Shown: in pieces, positions 62,401 through 63,927 of the stretch
Layout: each line of letters opens with the position of its first letter
Numbering within the stretch: position 1 is the first letter of the stretch
DNA from: Loripinus fragilis
Lineage: Eukaryota; Mollusca; Bivalvia; Lucinida; Lucinidae
Direction of reading: 5' to 3'
Assembly: GCA_964019695.1 (NCBI GenBank)
Contig: OZ026514.1
Span: forward strand, 99,378,845-99,442,844
Length of the DNA: 64,000 bases
Notes under the pieces: generated by a model
What the model saw: the letters and a program-made list of their open reading frames with translations, nothing else
What the model was told of the DNA's origin: nothing
Databases searched by the model: none
Translations under genes and position numbers: made by a program

Positions 62401-63927
62401 ACTAGGCAATGTTGGATTGAAAATTTAACACATTAGTCTGAAAGGGGGGTTGGGGGGTCCTCCCCCCCCCCCTCCAAAAAATTTTGAAAACCAAGAAAGC
62501 AGGAGATGCCATCTCTGGTCATTTTGAAGGGGCAATTTTACCTTAAGTAAATGAGGATTTTCAGAGGAAAATGCTCCAATTTAATGTATGCTCTAAGTAG
62601 CTCTATTCATATATAAGATTTAGACTGATAGGCATATGTCTGTATCAGACTTGGGTGTAGATACCACTGTTAAAATTTTACAACCTTAAAGGTATTCATA
62701 GGTTTTAAAGGTCGGAAAGCGTGGTAGCTCAGTGGTTAGGCACTTGCCTCTGGTGCTAGAGGTCCCAGGTTCGATTCCCGCTCGCGGCGAAAAAATTTCG
62801 GTGTCCGAACACGCTTTCTCTAGTGTCATTTGCAGGGATGACGCTAGATAAGTGCATCGTCCTTCGGATCGGGCATTAACTGGATGTCCCCTGTGCATGG
62901 AAAGTCACCCCCTGTGCAGGTTAAAGAACCCTACGGTAATTTCGATATGGTTACTTGTAGGCTTTCATCCTGCAACCCGGAGTGTACAATGTACACCTGC
63001 CGATAATGCTCGAAAGTGAGGGCCAGGCATTATATAGAGAAAGAAAGAAAGAAAGAAAAAGATTTTCAGCCAAATTAAAGATTTAAAGAATTTCAACCAA
63101 ATAGAAGGTTTGTAAAGGTTTTAAAGGTTCCACTATGGGACTGGTACCAATTGTAGACTTCACATGAGAAGGCTAGACTATGCACCAGTGACACCAGACA
63201 CAAAGAACACCCAACACCCTGAAGGTCTTATTCTGAAACAAAATCTCCAAAACATATTAAAAGACAGTTTTACTCTGCCCCAAAAAGTGCCAAATTTACG
63301 AAAAACTAGGAATACTAGGAGGTTTTAGACAAAACTAGGAAAAAACTAGGAGCCCATTTAAAAAACTAGGAAAAAGTAGGAAAACTAGGAACGCTGGAAA
63401 GCCTGTATGTTGCATATCAAATTAATGTGCCAACAAAGAGGCCAAGCTTTTTTGTAAAAGCTTATTCTTGTGGTGGTTAGGTAGCAACTCCTAGATCTAT
63501 ATCAATTCGCGCTTCTGAAAGAATGGGCTGATCTCTGCATCAAAGGATCATCCTGCAAAAACATGTAACAGAACTCATGACCATCTACCTTTAATGCAGG
63601 TGCCACAGTAATGATCAGTAATAATATTCATCTAATGGAACCAGGCCTTTCACAACCTCCCACCACCAGTAGACAGGTAGAGGATGACACGTTTCTCTAC
63701 AATCCGATTCTTGCAGTCGAATGTCCAAATTATCCAATGGTAACAGCTGCAAAAAGGAGATTGCATTGGATAAAATCATATAACCTCGAGAATGTGTCGT
63801 CCATGTTTGTTTTTTTTACATGCGTTGAAAATGGCGGAAGAAAATTCCAGTTGAAAAGCTTGGAAGTTTACCTATGTCACCTGAAAATCCACTTTCGAAA
63901 TTAAAGTTTACCTTGATTGTTAGCCAT
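22785..63927 (-). CDS. REL: Rel/NF-kB transcription factor, class II (c-Rel/RelA/Dorsal type), complete CDS in ten exons
   Basis: This is a DNA-binding effector of NF-kB signalling, held in the cytoplasm by IkB and moved to the nucleus on immune or developmental signals. The exons, in transcript order, are 63927-63912, 49780-49640, 47562-47327, 45777-45540, 43845-43711, 40914-40816, 38275-38184, 33991-33853, 32616-32545 and 23494-22785. They join in frame to 1878 nt, 625 residues. Residues 1-87 are an N-terminal extension. The Rel homology domain runs from about 88 to 365, with the DNA-contact loop [17 protein letters not shown] (102-118, redox Cys at 107), [23 protein letters not shown] and [15 protein letters not shown]. 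The nuclear localisation signal KRKRK is at 373-377. The remaining 235 residues are Q/N/S/T-rich with an acidic end and no ankyrin repeats, as in Dorsal/RelA-type proteins rather than p105/Relish. The start ATG (63925-63927) has a strong context, GGCAATGG. Confidence 0.96.
23955..24160. mobile_element. Mariner-like MITE (copy 3)
   Basis: It spans 23962-24158 between TA dinucleotides: CAGTAAAATGTGTGTAAAAC at the start and GTTTTACACAGGTTTTACTG at the end. It is in Rel intron 9. Confidence 0.78.
24400..24720. repeat. AAAGCGCCAAG repeat pair
   Basis: CCCTTAAAGCGCCAAGAAAA occurs at 24430 and again at 24575, followed by TGCATCTGAAAATG and GTCGTCTGCTGAAGTCGTCT. The second unit matches 45326-45500. 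It is a probable relative of the TTAA MITE family. Confidence 0.55.
24728..24905 (-). mobile_element. SINE fragment (GCTCAAGGACACAA family)
   Basis: TATGTGCCAGTCAACAATTT, CTTGCTCATGGACACAACAC and GTGGTGAGACTCGAACTAGC (B-box region, reverse) match the SINE copies at 30868, 41395 and 61425. Confidence 0.6.
25148..25919. mobile_element. PIF/Harbinger-like element with TAA duplication
   Basis: The inverted ends are GGGCTATTCCAGAAAAAAAA and TTTTTTTTCTGGAATAGCCC, flanked by TAA (25145-25147, 25920-25922). The host sequence reads uninterrupted in the copy at 4605-4850. Inside, CATGGGTGGTGGGGT recurs at both ends. No transposase frame was recognised, so it is non-autonomous. Confidence 0.82.
26330..27407 (+). 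repeat. Tandem-repeat element, ~240-bp monomer, GGGGGTATA hairpin end (nested)
   Basis: It begins AGTGAGCAAAGCTCACATAC and has four irregular monomers with AGTAGTTGCTGAGAAA, ATATGTGTTATATAAGAGTG and AATTTCAGAATCCTAA. Then comes an ACAGACAGACAAAC tract (27305-27348) and a terminal hairpin: TATACCCCC near 27373 pairs with GGGGGTATA at 27396-27404. Confidence 0.75.
28299..28325. repeat. Interstitial CCCTAA motifs
   Basis: Three near-telomeric units (CTAACCCTAACC) lie inside other repeats. They are too few to be a telomere. Confidence 0.5.
28490..28700. repeat. Direct duplication of ~110 bp
   Basis: ATCTAGACCCATGCATACCT, CATGCATGCT, CATTTTTCT and AGAGTAATTATTCTCCTGTT occur at 28498-28595 and again at 28611-28715 with few changes. 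It is a recent local duplication. Confidence 0.7.
28814..28885 (+). mobile_element. SINE head fragment
   Basis: GAGTTGCGTAGCGCAGTCGG and AACAGATGCGAGTCTGACTA match the tRNA-like head of the 14626 and 35992 family. The rest of the element is missing. Confidence 0.65.
29260..29300. repeat. Perfect short palindrome
   Basis: ATGTGAATGAAAACATG is followed at once by its complement CATGTTTTCATTCACAT, extending to AAAATGCATAAAAATGTG on the outside. It sits in a larger foldback (29080-29500) with ends near GGGATTTTCCTAGG and TAGGAAAATCCCTG. Confidence 0.65.
29639..30023. mobile_element. CAGGGACCAAGCT MITE (copy 2, 385 bp)
   Basis: It starts CAGAGACCAAGCTGGCCCAG and ends CTAGCTTGATCTCTG, flanked by TCAATAA on both sides (29632-29638, 30024-30030). 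It contains GGGAGAAGTGGCTTCTCCCT and an A-run/T-run pair at 29895-29930. Confidence 0.82.
30062..30310. mobile_element. Foldback MITE with AGGCC ends (copy 2)
   Basis: It starts TGAGGCCAAATAATACCTGT and ends CTAAACACACTTATTTTTTT then ATTTGGCCCG. A central GCATTTTGAAAGG and its complement fold together near 30175. It is related to 9072-9430. Confidence 0.65.
30449..30655. mobile_element. TTAA-type MITE, CCCTTAAAGCGCC ends (best copy)
   Basis: The ends CCCTTAAAGCGCC and GGCGTTTTAAGGG are flanked by TTAA on both sides (30445-30448, 30656-30659), as in piggyBac-type elements. The arms carry GCAGCAGACAACAAATTTTG and CTCCTGGCAGAGGATTCTCA, so the whole element folds back. Confidence 0.85.
30868..31043 (-). 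mobile_element. tRNA-derived SINE (GGTAGAGTGCTTGA family, reverse)
   Basis: On the - strand the head is CGCAGTGGCTTAGTGGTAGA, and the body has GTGTCCTTGGGCAACACA and GTACTGGTTCAACCCAGGAA. It matches 31871-32070. Confidence 0.75.
31490..31610. repeat. Inverted repeat, TAACATCTGCTGGACCC arms
   Basis: AACATCTGCTAGACCCTTCG and GGTTTCAACACCACCC are inverted as CACCCTCGGGGTCCAGCAGA and TGTTAATGC. The inner GGGTTTTAACACC repeats both ways. It is a small foldback element. Confidence 0.6.
31871..32070 (+). mobile_element. tRNA-derived SINE (complete)
   Basis: The head is GGGAGCGCAGTGGCTCAGTG with A box, then GAGAGTTCAAGCCTCACCG (B box), GTGTTGTGTCCTTGAGCAAG, and the tail GATGGGACGTAAAGAATCAA. A mariner-like MITE begins six bases after its end. 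Confidence 0.82.
32076..32248. mobile_element. Mariner-like MITE (copy 4)
   Basis: It runs CAGTAAAACCTGTGTAAAAC to GTTTTACACAGGTTTTACTG, an exact 20-bp terminal inverted repeat, with TA on both sides. This is the best-preserved copy. Confidence 0.87.
32326..32532. mobile_element. TTAA-type MITE abutting REL exon 9 donor
   Basis: The ends CCCTTAAAGCGCC and GGTGCTTTAAGGG are flanked by TAAA and TTAA. It folds back around CGTCTGCTGGCAGACAATTC. Its end lies at intron position +13 of Rel intron 9, just outside the splice-site consensus. Confidence 0.83.
32545..32616 (-). CDS. REL: REL exon 9: nuclear localisation signal
   Basis: The acceptor is CTGTTTCAG and the donor GTAAGT. The 72 bases complete Asp and encode [20 protein letters not shown] then DSG plus one base. 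KRKRK at residues 373-377 is the Rel-family nuclear localisation signal at the end of the Rel homology domain. Confidence 0.93.
32643..32881. mobile_element. Foldback MITE, TGAGCCG.GGCATG ends (copy 1)
   Basis: TGAGCCGCGGCATGAGATTT and CGAACAATGTG are inverted as CACATTGTTGGAAATCGCAT and GTCACGGCTCA. The centre is CCTGCACATATGCGCAGG. It begins 27 bases upstream of the REL exon 9 acceptor. A second copy is at 40263-40484. Confidence 0.75.
32925..33215 (+). mobile_element. tRNA-derived SINE (CAGTTGGTAGCGAG, full length)
   Basis: The head GGCAATGTAGCACAGTTGGT, B box GAGTTCAATCCTGGCCTGGT, middle CGGTCATTCTCCTCCTTCCG and tail GGGACCTAAAACCTCAAACC are collinear with 35992-36309 on the other strand. 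Confidence 0.8.
33415..33585. repeat. GAGACGG MITE, half core
   Basis: GAGACGGTTCTTTTGAGTAC with CACAACATATC and the end CTTATCCAGAGGTCTG are present. The left half is short, TAGACCTCTAGACAAAC. Confidence 0.6.
33591..33827 (-). mobile_element. CATGGGTGAAAG MITE near REL exon 8
   Basis: The ends CATGGGTGAAAG and CTTTCACCAATG are flanked by TATATG on both sides (33585-33590, 33828-33833). It ends 20-26 bases inside Rel intron 8. Confidence 0.87.
33853..33991 (-). CDS. REL: REL exon 8: end of dimerisation domain
   Basis: The acceptor is CATTTTAG and the donor GTAAG. It encodes [35 protein letters not shown] and [11 protein letters not shown]. This is the last strand region of the Rel IPT/TIG domain, where vertebrate Rel proteins have an RRPSD phosphorylation site; here the matching residues are QRSSD. 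Confidence 0.96.
34280..34488. mobile_element. Mariner-like MITE (copy 5)
   Basis: It starts CAGTAAAACCTGTGTAAAAT and ends TTTACACAGGTTTCATTACTG between TA dinucleotides. The centre is GCAGAATGCTCCTCTTGGAG then CATTCTGCAATAC. Confidence 0.78.
34860..35070. repeat. CAGTTTGGACCCAGA repeat
   Basis: GCAAACTGTTAGAACCCAGA, GGATCCAAACTGTTTGACAA and CAGCAGACGACAACAAAAGC lie in the family order. Confidence 0.6.
35215..35345. repeat. Inverted repeat, TTAATGTTTGCCAAG arms
   Basis: GGATAAAACAATTCCTTTCC and TATTAATGTTTGCCAAG are inverted as CTTGGCAAACGTTAATA and AGAATGTTTTATTGTC. Further on, AATGAAGCCCTCTGCTGCC is directly repeated (35361, 35413). Confidence 0.6.
35744..36550. mobile_element. Long-terminal-inverted-repeat element containing a SINE
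   Basis: About 95 bp at the left (CACAGTATGTAAACTGAAAT ... AGCTCACGCTATATAAACAT ... GTGCGTAACCAGT) is inverted at the right (ACTGGTTACGCACGACCGCT ... ATGGCGTGAGCTAGG ... TACATACTGTG). Removing the SINE at 35992 leaves about 475 bp. No transposase frame was seen. Confidence 0.8.
35992..36309 (-). mobile_element. tRNA-derived SINE with 13-bp duplication
   Basis: It is flanked by TTGCCATGTTTTG at 35979-35991 and 36310-36322. On the - strand, the head is GGGCTGCGTAGCGCAGTCGG, the B box GAGTTCGATCCCGGCCCGG and the tail GGGACGTAAAGCAACAAAAA. Confidence 0.88.
36595..36790. repeat. GAGACGG MITE with duplicated core
   Basis: The end is AGGCCCCCAGATAAGAGTGC. The core AGAACCGTCTC-ATCGA-AGAACCGTCTCGATGAGACG has one half repeated, extending the hairpin. 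Confidence 0.72.
36789..37970 (+). pseudogene. 3' end of a non-LTR retrotransposon (CR1/L2-like)
   Basis: The frame 36789-36983 ends [35 protein letters not shown]. This matches the extreme C-terminus of LINE reverse-transcriptase polyproteins (the family pattern YxGxxLWNxLPxxVK...). About 970 bp of AT-rich 3' UTR follows and finishes GTTAAATAAAGAC then (TTAC)n at 37940-37968, the simple-repeat tail of CR1/L2-type elements. The reverse transcriptase itself is missing, as with 5'-truncated insertions. It is antisense to Rel in intron 7. Confidence 0.75.
38005..38170. repeat. GAGACGG fragment fused to a TTAA-MITE half
   Basis: CAGACCTCCAGATAAGA and TTGGTTGCTCGAAAGAACCA (38005-38080) pass without a gap into ATATCATGCCTTATTTGTTA and GTCTGCAGCAAATTATAGGT (38095-38165), the left arm of the 30449 family. 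It ends about 18 bases inside Rel intron 7. Confidence 0.65.
38184..38275 (-). CDS. REL: REL exon 7
   Basis: The acceptor is TTCTTTTAG and the donor GTAATT. It completes Asp and encodes [20 protein letters not shown] then [10 protein letters not shown]. This is the IPT/TIG domain segment conserved in all Rel proteins (RFYEE...WEAxGDFxxxDVHxQ). Confidence 0.97.
38423..39212 (+). mobile_element. Decayed Tc1-like transposon
   Basis: The inverted ends are CTGAACAAAAATAGAAACTT and AAGTTTCTATTTTTGCTCAG. The site is TA: the unbroken site, ATGCATATATATAAAATTTG, is present in the next monomer at 39354-39373. It holds a broken transposase at 38767-38955. Confidence 0.82.
38767..38955 (+). pseudogene. 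Tc1-like transposase fragment, three in-frame stops
   Basis: In one frame it reads [30 protein letters not shown], stop, KTTPR, stop, DRQFTLTH, stop, [12 protein letters not shown]. The RRFxQTG and TTPRQDR-like pieces belong to the paired helix-turn-helix DNA-binding domain of Tc1-type transposases. The DDE catalytic part is missing. The stops (TAA, TAA, TGA) sit where Gln or Arg codons would be expected. Confidence 0.7.
40009..40217 (-). mobile_element. tRNA-derived SINE, tail truncated
   Basis: The - strand head is CCGGGCGGCGTAGCGCAGTC, followed by the degraded B box and GAATCAAG-like CTGAACCAAGAAGGATTGTT. It matches the 35992 family. Confidence 0.72.
40263..40484. mobile_element. Foldback MITE, TGAGCC.GTGCATG ends (copy 2)
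   Basis: TGAGCCAGTGCATGAGATTT and CCAACAATGTG are inverted as CACATTGTTTGATATCACAT and GTCACGGCTCA. It contains AGTTTCTAAGCTTAAAAGGA, shared with 32643-32881 in opposite orientation. Confidence 0.75.
40576..40780. mobile_element. Mariner-like MITE (copy 6)
   Basis: The ends are CAGTAAAACCTGTCTTAAGC and GCATAAGACAGGTTTTACTG with TA on both sides. It lies 35 bases inside Rel intron 6. Confidence 0.85.
40816..40914 (-). CDS. REL: REL exon 6
   Basis: The acceptor is GTTTCACAG and the donor GTAAA. It completes Lys and encodes [20 protein letters not shown] then [12 protein letters not shown] plus one base of Asp. The [25 protein letters not shown] pattern marks the start of the Rel dimerisation domain. 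Confidence 0.97.
41080..41265. repeat. GAGACGG palindromic MITE
   Basis: The ends AGGTCCAGATAAGAAATATC and CTTATCTGGAGCCCTG surround a core of CAACTGTCTC-AAT-GAGACAGTTCT. Confidence 0.75.
41395..41555 (-). mobile_element. SINE fragment
   Basis: TTTATGTCCCAGTCAACAAT, CTCCAGTGAGTCTCTAACCC and AACTGAGCCAATG match the reverse strand of the 30868 family. The body is rearranged. Confidence 0.55.
41595..41800. mobile_element. Mariner-like MITE (copy 7)
   Basis: The ends are CAGTAAAACCCATCTTAAGC and GCTTAAGACAGGTTTTACTG. The left flank is TA; the right has mutated to AA. Confidence 0.82.
41940..42223 (-). mobile_element. tRNA-derived SINE with 13-bp duplication
   Basis: It is flanked by CCCATATAATGAT at 41927-41939 and 42224-42236. 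It has TTTTACGTCCCAGTCAAGAG, CTTGTAACTGACAACAACCA and GGCCGGGATCAAACTTGTGA. The tRNA-like head is degraded. Confidence 0.85.
42308..42882. mobile_element. DNA-transposon-like element, GCGCCCTAGATAAGC ends
   Basis: CAGCGCCCTAGATAAGCTTT at the left is inverted as GCTTATCTAGGGTGCTG at the right. TTGCGTACTTGCAAAAACAA and TTGCGTATTTTCATATTT are echoed by CATATTTACGCAAATACG. A relative with AATTGGGTATTTACCCCACA is at 54310-54870. No transposase was recognised. Confidence 0.65.
43230..43411. repeat. GAGACGG palindromic MITE (reference copy)
   Basis: The ends are CATAGGTCCAGTTAAGCACA and CTCTTATCTGGAGGCCTG. The order inside is TAAGCATATGTTTTGGATGG, AGAGCCGTCTC-ACT-GAGACGGTTCT, TACCCACAACATATGTTTTG, AATAAGAAAA. 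This gives a family length of about 180 bp. Confidence 0.78.
43526..43696. mobile_element. TTAA-type MITE, right end lost, next to REL exon 5
   Basis: TTAA (43522-43525) is followed by CCCATAAAGGGCACCTATAA, GCAGCAGAGGACAATTTC, AGGCATGATATTTCATGAG and CTCTGCTGCAGTCATGATTG. The terminal GCGCTTTAAGGG is missing. It stops about 15 bases inside Rel intron 5. Confidence 0.75.
43711..43845 (-). CDS. REL: REL exon 5
   Basis: The acceptor is TTTTTTCAG and the donor GTAAGTG. It completes Thr and encodes [20 protein letters not shown] then [20 protein letters not shown] and IHDK plus one base. The [14 protein letters not shown] ... PPVVSxPIxDK pattern is the C-terminal half of the Rel DNA-binding domain. 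Confidence 0.98.
43900..44100. repeat. CAGTTTGGACCCAGA repeat
   Basis: GATCTGGATCCAAACCGTTT, GACCCACTGAGAGTGTTACC and GGCATGAAAAATTACCCAGC lie in family order. Confidence 0.6.
44180..44350. repeat. GAGACGG palindromic MITE
   Basis: The end is ATAGTCCAGATAAACATC. The core is AGAACCATCTC-ATC-GAGAAGGTTCT, followed by TACCCACAACATATGTTTTG. Confidence 0.7.
45175..45260. repeat. Short inverted repeat, CCAAAGCA-TCGTCCT arms
   Basis: TTCCCAAAGCAATCGTCCTA is followed by AGGACGAGTGCTTTGGGAAA, a hairpin of about 20 bp arms. TTAGGAGCGGACGAGTGGAA repeats part of it downstream. Confidence 0.5.
45326..45520. repeat. CCCTTAAAGCGCCAAG element next to REL exon 4
   Basis: TTAACCCTTAAAGCGCCAAG starts it. It continues through GTCGTCTGCTGAAGTCGTCT, a CAGAACAGTCTGATCTGGGT hairpin, and CAGCAGACGAGAAAAGCAGA close to the REL exon 4 donor. 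The right end is not clear. Confidence 0.6.
45540..45777 (-). CDS. REL: REL exon 4
   Basis: The acceptor is CTATTGCAG and the donor GTAAGTTG. It encodes [20 protein letters not shown] then [20 protein letters not shown] and [16 protein letters not shown] ... EINVDPFQ plus one base. The PHPHxLVGKDCKxGVC run and FxxLGIQCxKKKxV are diagnostic of the Rel DNA-binding domain. Confidence 0.98.
45800..45935 (-). mobile_element. SINE fragment without head
   Basis: TTGATTCTTTACGTCCCATC, TCCTGGATTGAACCAGTGCT and GCTCAAGGACACAACGCAGT match the 31871 family reversed. The tRNA-like head is lost. Confidence 0.7.
46395..46890. repeat. GAGACGG MITE split by a mariner-like MITE
   Basis: AGGCCTTTAGTTAAGGGTCA and TTATTTCTCAACAAAAACAT (46395-46460) precede, and AAAACATATGTTTTGGGTGT (46815) follows, the mariner-like MITE at 46514-46699. 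The palindromic core is mostly lost. Confidence 0.55.
46514..46699. mobile_element. Mariner-like MITE (copy 8)
   Basis: The ends are CAGAAAAACCTGTGTAAAAC and GTTTTACACAGGTTTTACTG, flanked by TA on both sides. Confidence 0.8.
46985..47283. repeat. GAGACGG fragment and LINE-like tail
   Basis: TTTTCTTACCCATCAGTTTA and GAGTACCCACAATATATCAT (47010-47060) belong to the palindromic MITE. CAACATTGTATAATGTTTAATG then CTGAATAAAGTTTTTGAATT (47240-47280) resembles a retrotransposon or mRNA 3' end. Confidence 0.5.
47327..47562 (-). CDS. REL: REL exon 3: start of Rel homology domain
   Basis: The acceptor is TTATTAAACAG and the donor GTATGT. It completes Ala and encodes [18 protein letters not shown], a basic and proline-rich linker. 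It then enters the domain at [20 protein letters not shown], followed by [20 protein letters not shown]. The [17 protein letters not shown] loop makes the kappaB base contacts; Cys107 is the conserved redox cysteine. Confidence 0.98.
48305..48686. mobile_element. CAGGGACCAAGCT MITE (copy 3, 382 bp)
   Basis: The ends are CAGGGACCAAGCTGGCCCAG and CCCCTAGCTTGGTCCCTG, with AAACT on both sides (48300-48304, 48687-48691). An A18/T12-like run pair lies at 48556-48588. Confidence 0.83.
48850..49110. repeat. GGATCC/G-run repeat (copy 2, inverted)
   Basis: ATGGCCCAACATTGAATGCT, GGTATCTTTGTGGTTTTTCA and GATATTTTTGTGATTTTTCA lead to a run of 21 G (49032-49052), then GGTCCAGACCCCC and AAATCCGCGCATGC. Confidence 0.7.
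49344..49604. mobile_element. Foldback MITE with AGGCC ends (copy 3), near REL exon 2
   Basis: It starts AGGCCATCCTTAAAAAATTG with GTGCTGTCACCCCTTGG, and ends CGGGTGACAATAAACACAAT then TTAAAGAATGGCCTTA. ACCTACCTACCCACC lies inside. It ends about 35 bases inside Rel intron 2. Confidence 0.7.
49640..49780 (-). CDS. REL: REL exon 2: N-terminal extension
   Basis: The acceptor is TTTTTAAAAACAG and the donor GTAAGT. It completes Glu and encodes [20 protein letters not shown] then [20 protein letters not shown] and QAITPG. It is leucine-rich and partly helical in character and lies before the Rel homology domain. I know no function for it. Phase on both sides fits only this placement. Confidence 0.9.
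50025..50200. repeat. GAGACGG MITE, right end replaced by a G-run
   Basis: CAGCGTAAAATTGTAAATAT and AGAACTGTCTC-AAT-GAGACTATTCT are clear. The GAGAAATAAG part is interrupted by GGGGGGTGGTGGGGGGGGGG at 50154-50174. Confidence 0.65.
50242..50408. repeat. Foldback element with GGTATATCGTCGGATATA arms (copy 2)
   Basis: GGGGATAACTGACAGTACTG, GGGGAGGTATATCGTCGGAT and CATATACCTCCCCTAATG match 5155-5320 with more divergence. Confidence 0.72.
50810..51330 (+). repeat. GAGCTAAAAA-type element, 5' part only
   Basis: GGTCCTGAAGCCCTCACCTG, GGCGGCCATTTTGGTCAAGT, AAGTAGGTCAATGCCAACCT and CCAAGACCATTGGCC match 26110-28420. The hairpin end is missing. Confidence 0.65.
51528..51549. repeat. Run of 22 C
   Basis: It lies between GGGGGTCCAAACCATG and TATGGATCCGCAC, the same setting as the G-run at 49032-49052 in reverse, so it marks a third copy of that repeat. 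Confidence 0.7.
51989..52561 (-). CDS. Orphan terminal exon with C2H2 zinc fingers
   Basis: On the - strand an open frame begins after a possible acceptor (TTTAATTTAAG at about 52562). It reads [20 protein letters not shown] then [48 protein letters not shown] is a full C2H2 finger (C-x2-C-x12-H-x4-H). The opening residues match the second half of a preceding finger position by position, so the first half must be in an upstream exon, which I could not find. A proline-rich linker ([16 protein letters not shown]) and an acidic Ser/Thr-rich end follow, with the stop at 51989. It cannot be a Rel isoform: Rel exon 1 leaves phase 1 and would meet a stop. It may be a host gene nested in Rel intron 1 or part of a mobile element; the function is unknown. 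Confidence 0.55.
   Translation of the reverse strand, partial: KNFSTLGNRRRHNEAFHQTDRTRHQCWRCNKTFARLETARKHAQNVHGDTEPRPVKLTTKNPRWTPDIQAPKPWIPGPIPPPEVRPRTVHRIYVPVPNNETSHINKIKQKPRISRLDPFIAVTLEEALMTVTDEISTIGRLNQLQTLEDHEVSPSSSCSTITQDDTENTDSVTVTTVYRILVHTRTKQRF
52640..53738 (+). repeat. Tandem-repeat element, ~144-bp monomer with GACCTTGACC palindromes, GGGTATA hairpin end
   Basis: The left edge carries GATGGTAAACCATCGCAAAT then ACCCGCTTTTT. About seven monomers start near 52676, 52818, 52957, 53101, 53247, 53393 and 53537. Each has TGACCTTGACC-TAGG-GGTCAAGGTCA or a variant, GTTGCCCAGTACCCTCTACA and AAAGTTGCTATGTC. The end has GACGGACAGACGCACAGACG (53658) and the hairpin TATACCCTTTTT ... AAAAAAGCGGGTATA (53698-53733). 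Confidence 0.82.
53777..53860 (+). mobile_element. tRNA-like SINE head
   Basis: CCGGATAGCTCAGTCGGTAG (A box) and CACAGGTTCGAGTCTCGCTA (B box) are 45 bases apart. The acceptor stem does not pair, so it is not a functional tRNA gene. Confidence 0.65.
54310..54870. repeat. GGTCCAGATAAGC element with AATTGCTT repeats
   Basis: GGTCCAGATAAGCTTTCAGT opens it, and AAGCGGCTTATCTGTTCCTC closes it. Between them CCAAAATTTAATTGCTTTT and AATTGCTTTTTTCCAAAAAC repeat. SINE-like text (TAACTGACAAATGACTTGCT) is inserted at about 54545-54680. It is related to 42308-42882. Confidence 0.55.
54880..56900. other. Rel intron 1 segment with no recognised gene
   Basis: It includes a GGGTCCCTGGGACCCAGGGC palindrome (55027), a CAAAAGCAGTCGACTTTC-like inverted pair and a CAGTTTGGATTTGGATG remnant (56170-56260). 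Short open frames show no family resemblance. Confidence 0.4.
56905..58580 (+). repeat. Tandem-repeat element, ~165-bp monomer, GGCGGGGTATA hairpin end
   Basis: It begins GCATAATACCCCGCCACTGC. About nine monomers carry ATGTAACCTTTGATGGTCAA, CATATCTGTGAAGTTTCATT, GAACTACAGGTCAAAAACCA and AAGGGCGGATAACTCA. The end has GCACGGACGGACGGACAGAC and the hairpin TACCCCGACACT-AA-AGTGTGGCGGGGTA (58549-58577). Confidence 0.83.
58600..60060. other. Rel intron 1 segment, mostly unassigned
   Basis: A small inverted-repeat element (about 59345-59525) has AGTGGCGGATTTAGAGGGAA and CATCCTGGATCCGCCCCTAT ends and two CCCCCCTTTG tracts. Otherwise nothing was recognised. Confidence 0.4.
60079..60334 (-). CDS. Possible alternative first exon of REL
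   Basis: An ATG at 60332-60334 opens 85 codons that end at a consensus donor (CAAAACTG|GTAAGG). The frame ends in phase 1, the same as REL coding exon 1, so it would splice in frame into REL exon 2 (…[15 protein letters not shown]). It contains [20 protein letters not shown] and [12 protein letters not shown]. There is no homology that I recognise and GGGAGATAA inside it is a common mollusc repeat motif. It could be chance. Confidence 0.25.
60470..61180 (+). repeat. GAGCTAAAAA-type element, 3' part
   Basis: AGTAGGTCAAGGTCAAACTA, GGCCATCTTGGTCATGTGAC twice, and CCTAAGGAGTCTCCATATGA twice are followed by the terminal hairpin TGAGTCTACGGCTCAGGTGA then GCTAAAAAT (61152-61180). Confidence 0.75.
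61425..61577 (-). mobile_element. SINE (31871 family, reverse, degraded)
   Basis: GGGCCTTCCTGGGTTGAACC, CTTGCTCAAGGACACATGCA and GTCAAGCACTCTACCATTAA then GCCAATGCGCTCC are the reverse of the 31871 order. Confidence 0.7.
61900..63400. repeat. AACTAGGAAAA repeat tracts flanking a SINE
   Basis: AAAACTAGGAAAA repeats irregularly at 61905-61990 and again at 63295-63395. A SINE and assorted sequence, including a G/C-run repeat (62440-62475), lie between. Confidence 0.5.
62713..63060 (+). mobile_element. tRNA-derived SINE with GAAA tail (forward copy)
   Basis: The head is GCGTGGTAGCTCAGTGGTTA (A box), CCCAGGTTCGATTCCCGCTC (B box). The body runs GTCATTTGCAGGGATGACGC, CTGGATGTCCCCTGTGCATG and GTACACCTGCCGATAATGCT, and the tail is GAAAGAAAGAAAGAAAGAAA. 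It matches 1342-1693. Confidence 0.85.
63912..63927 (-). CDS. REL: REL coding exon 1
   Basis: GGCAATGGCTAACAATCAAG is followed by GTAAAC. It encodes MANNQ and one base of Glu, joining exon 2 to give [14 protein letters not shown]. Only 16 coding bases are present; the 5' UTR continues toward 64000. A strong Kozak context and exact phase support it. Confidence 0.85.

Noticed and set aside
63611..63904. A 97-residue open frame antisense to REL exon 1
   Set aside because: It has no recognisable domain and overlaps the REL first exon region on the other strand. It is probably chance.
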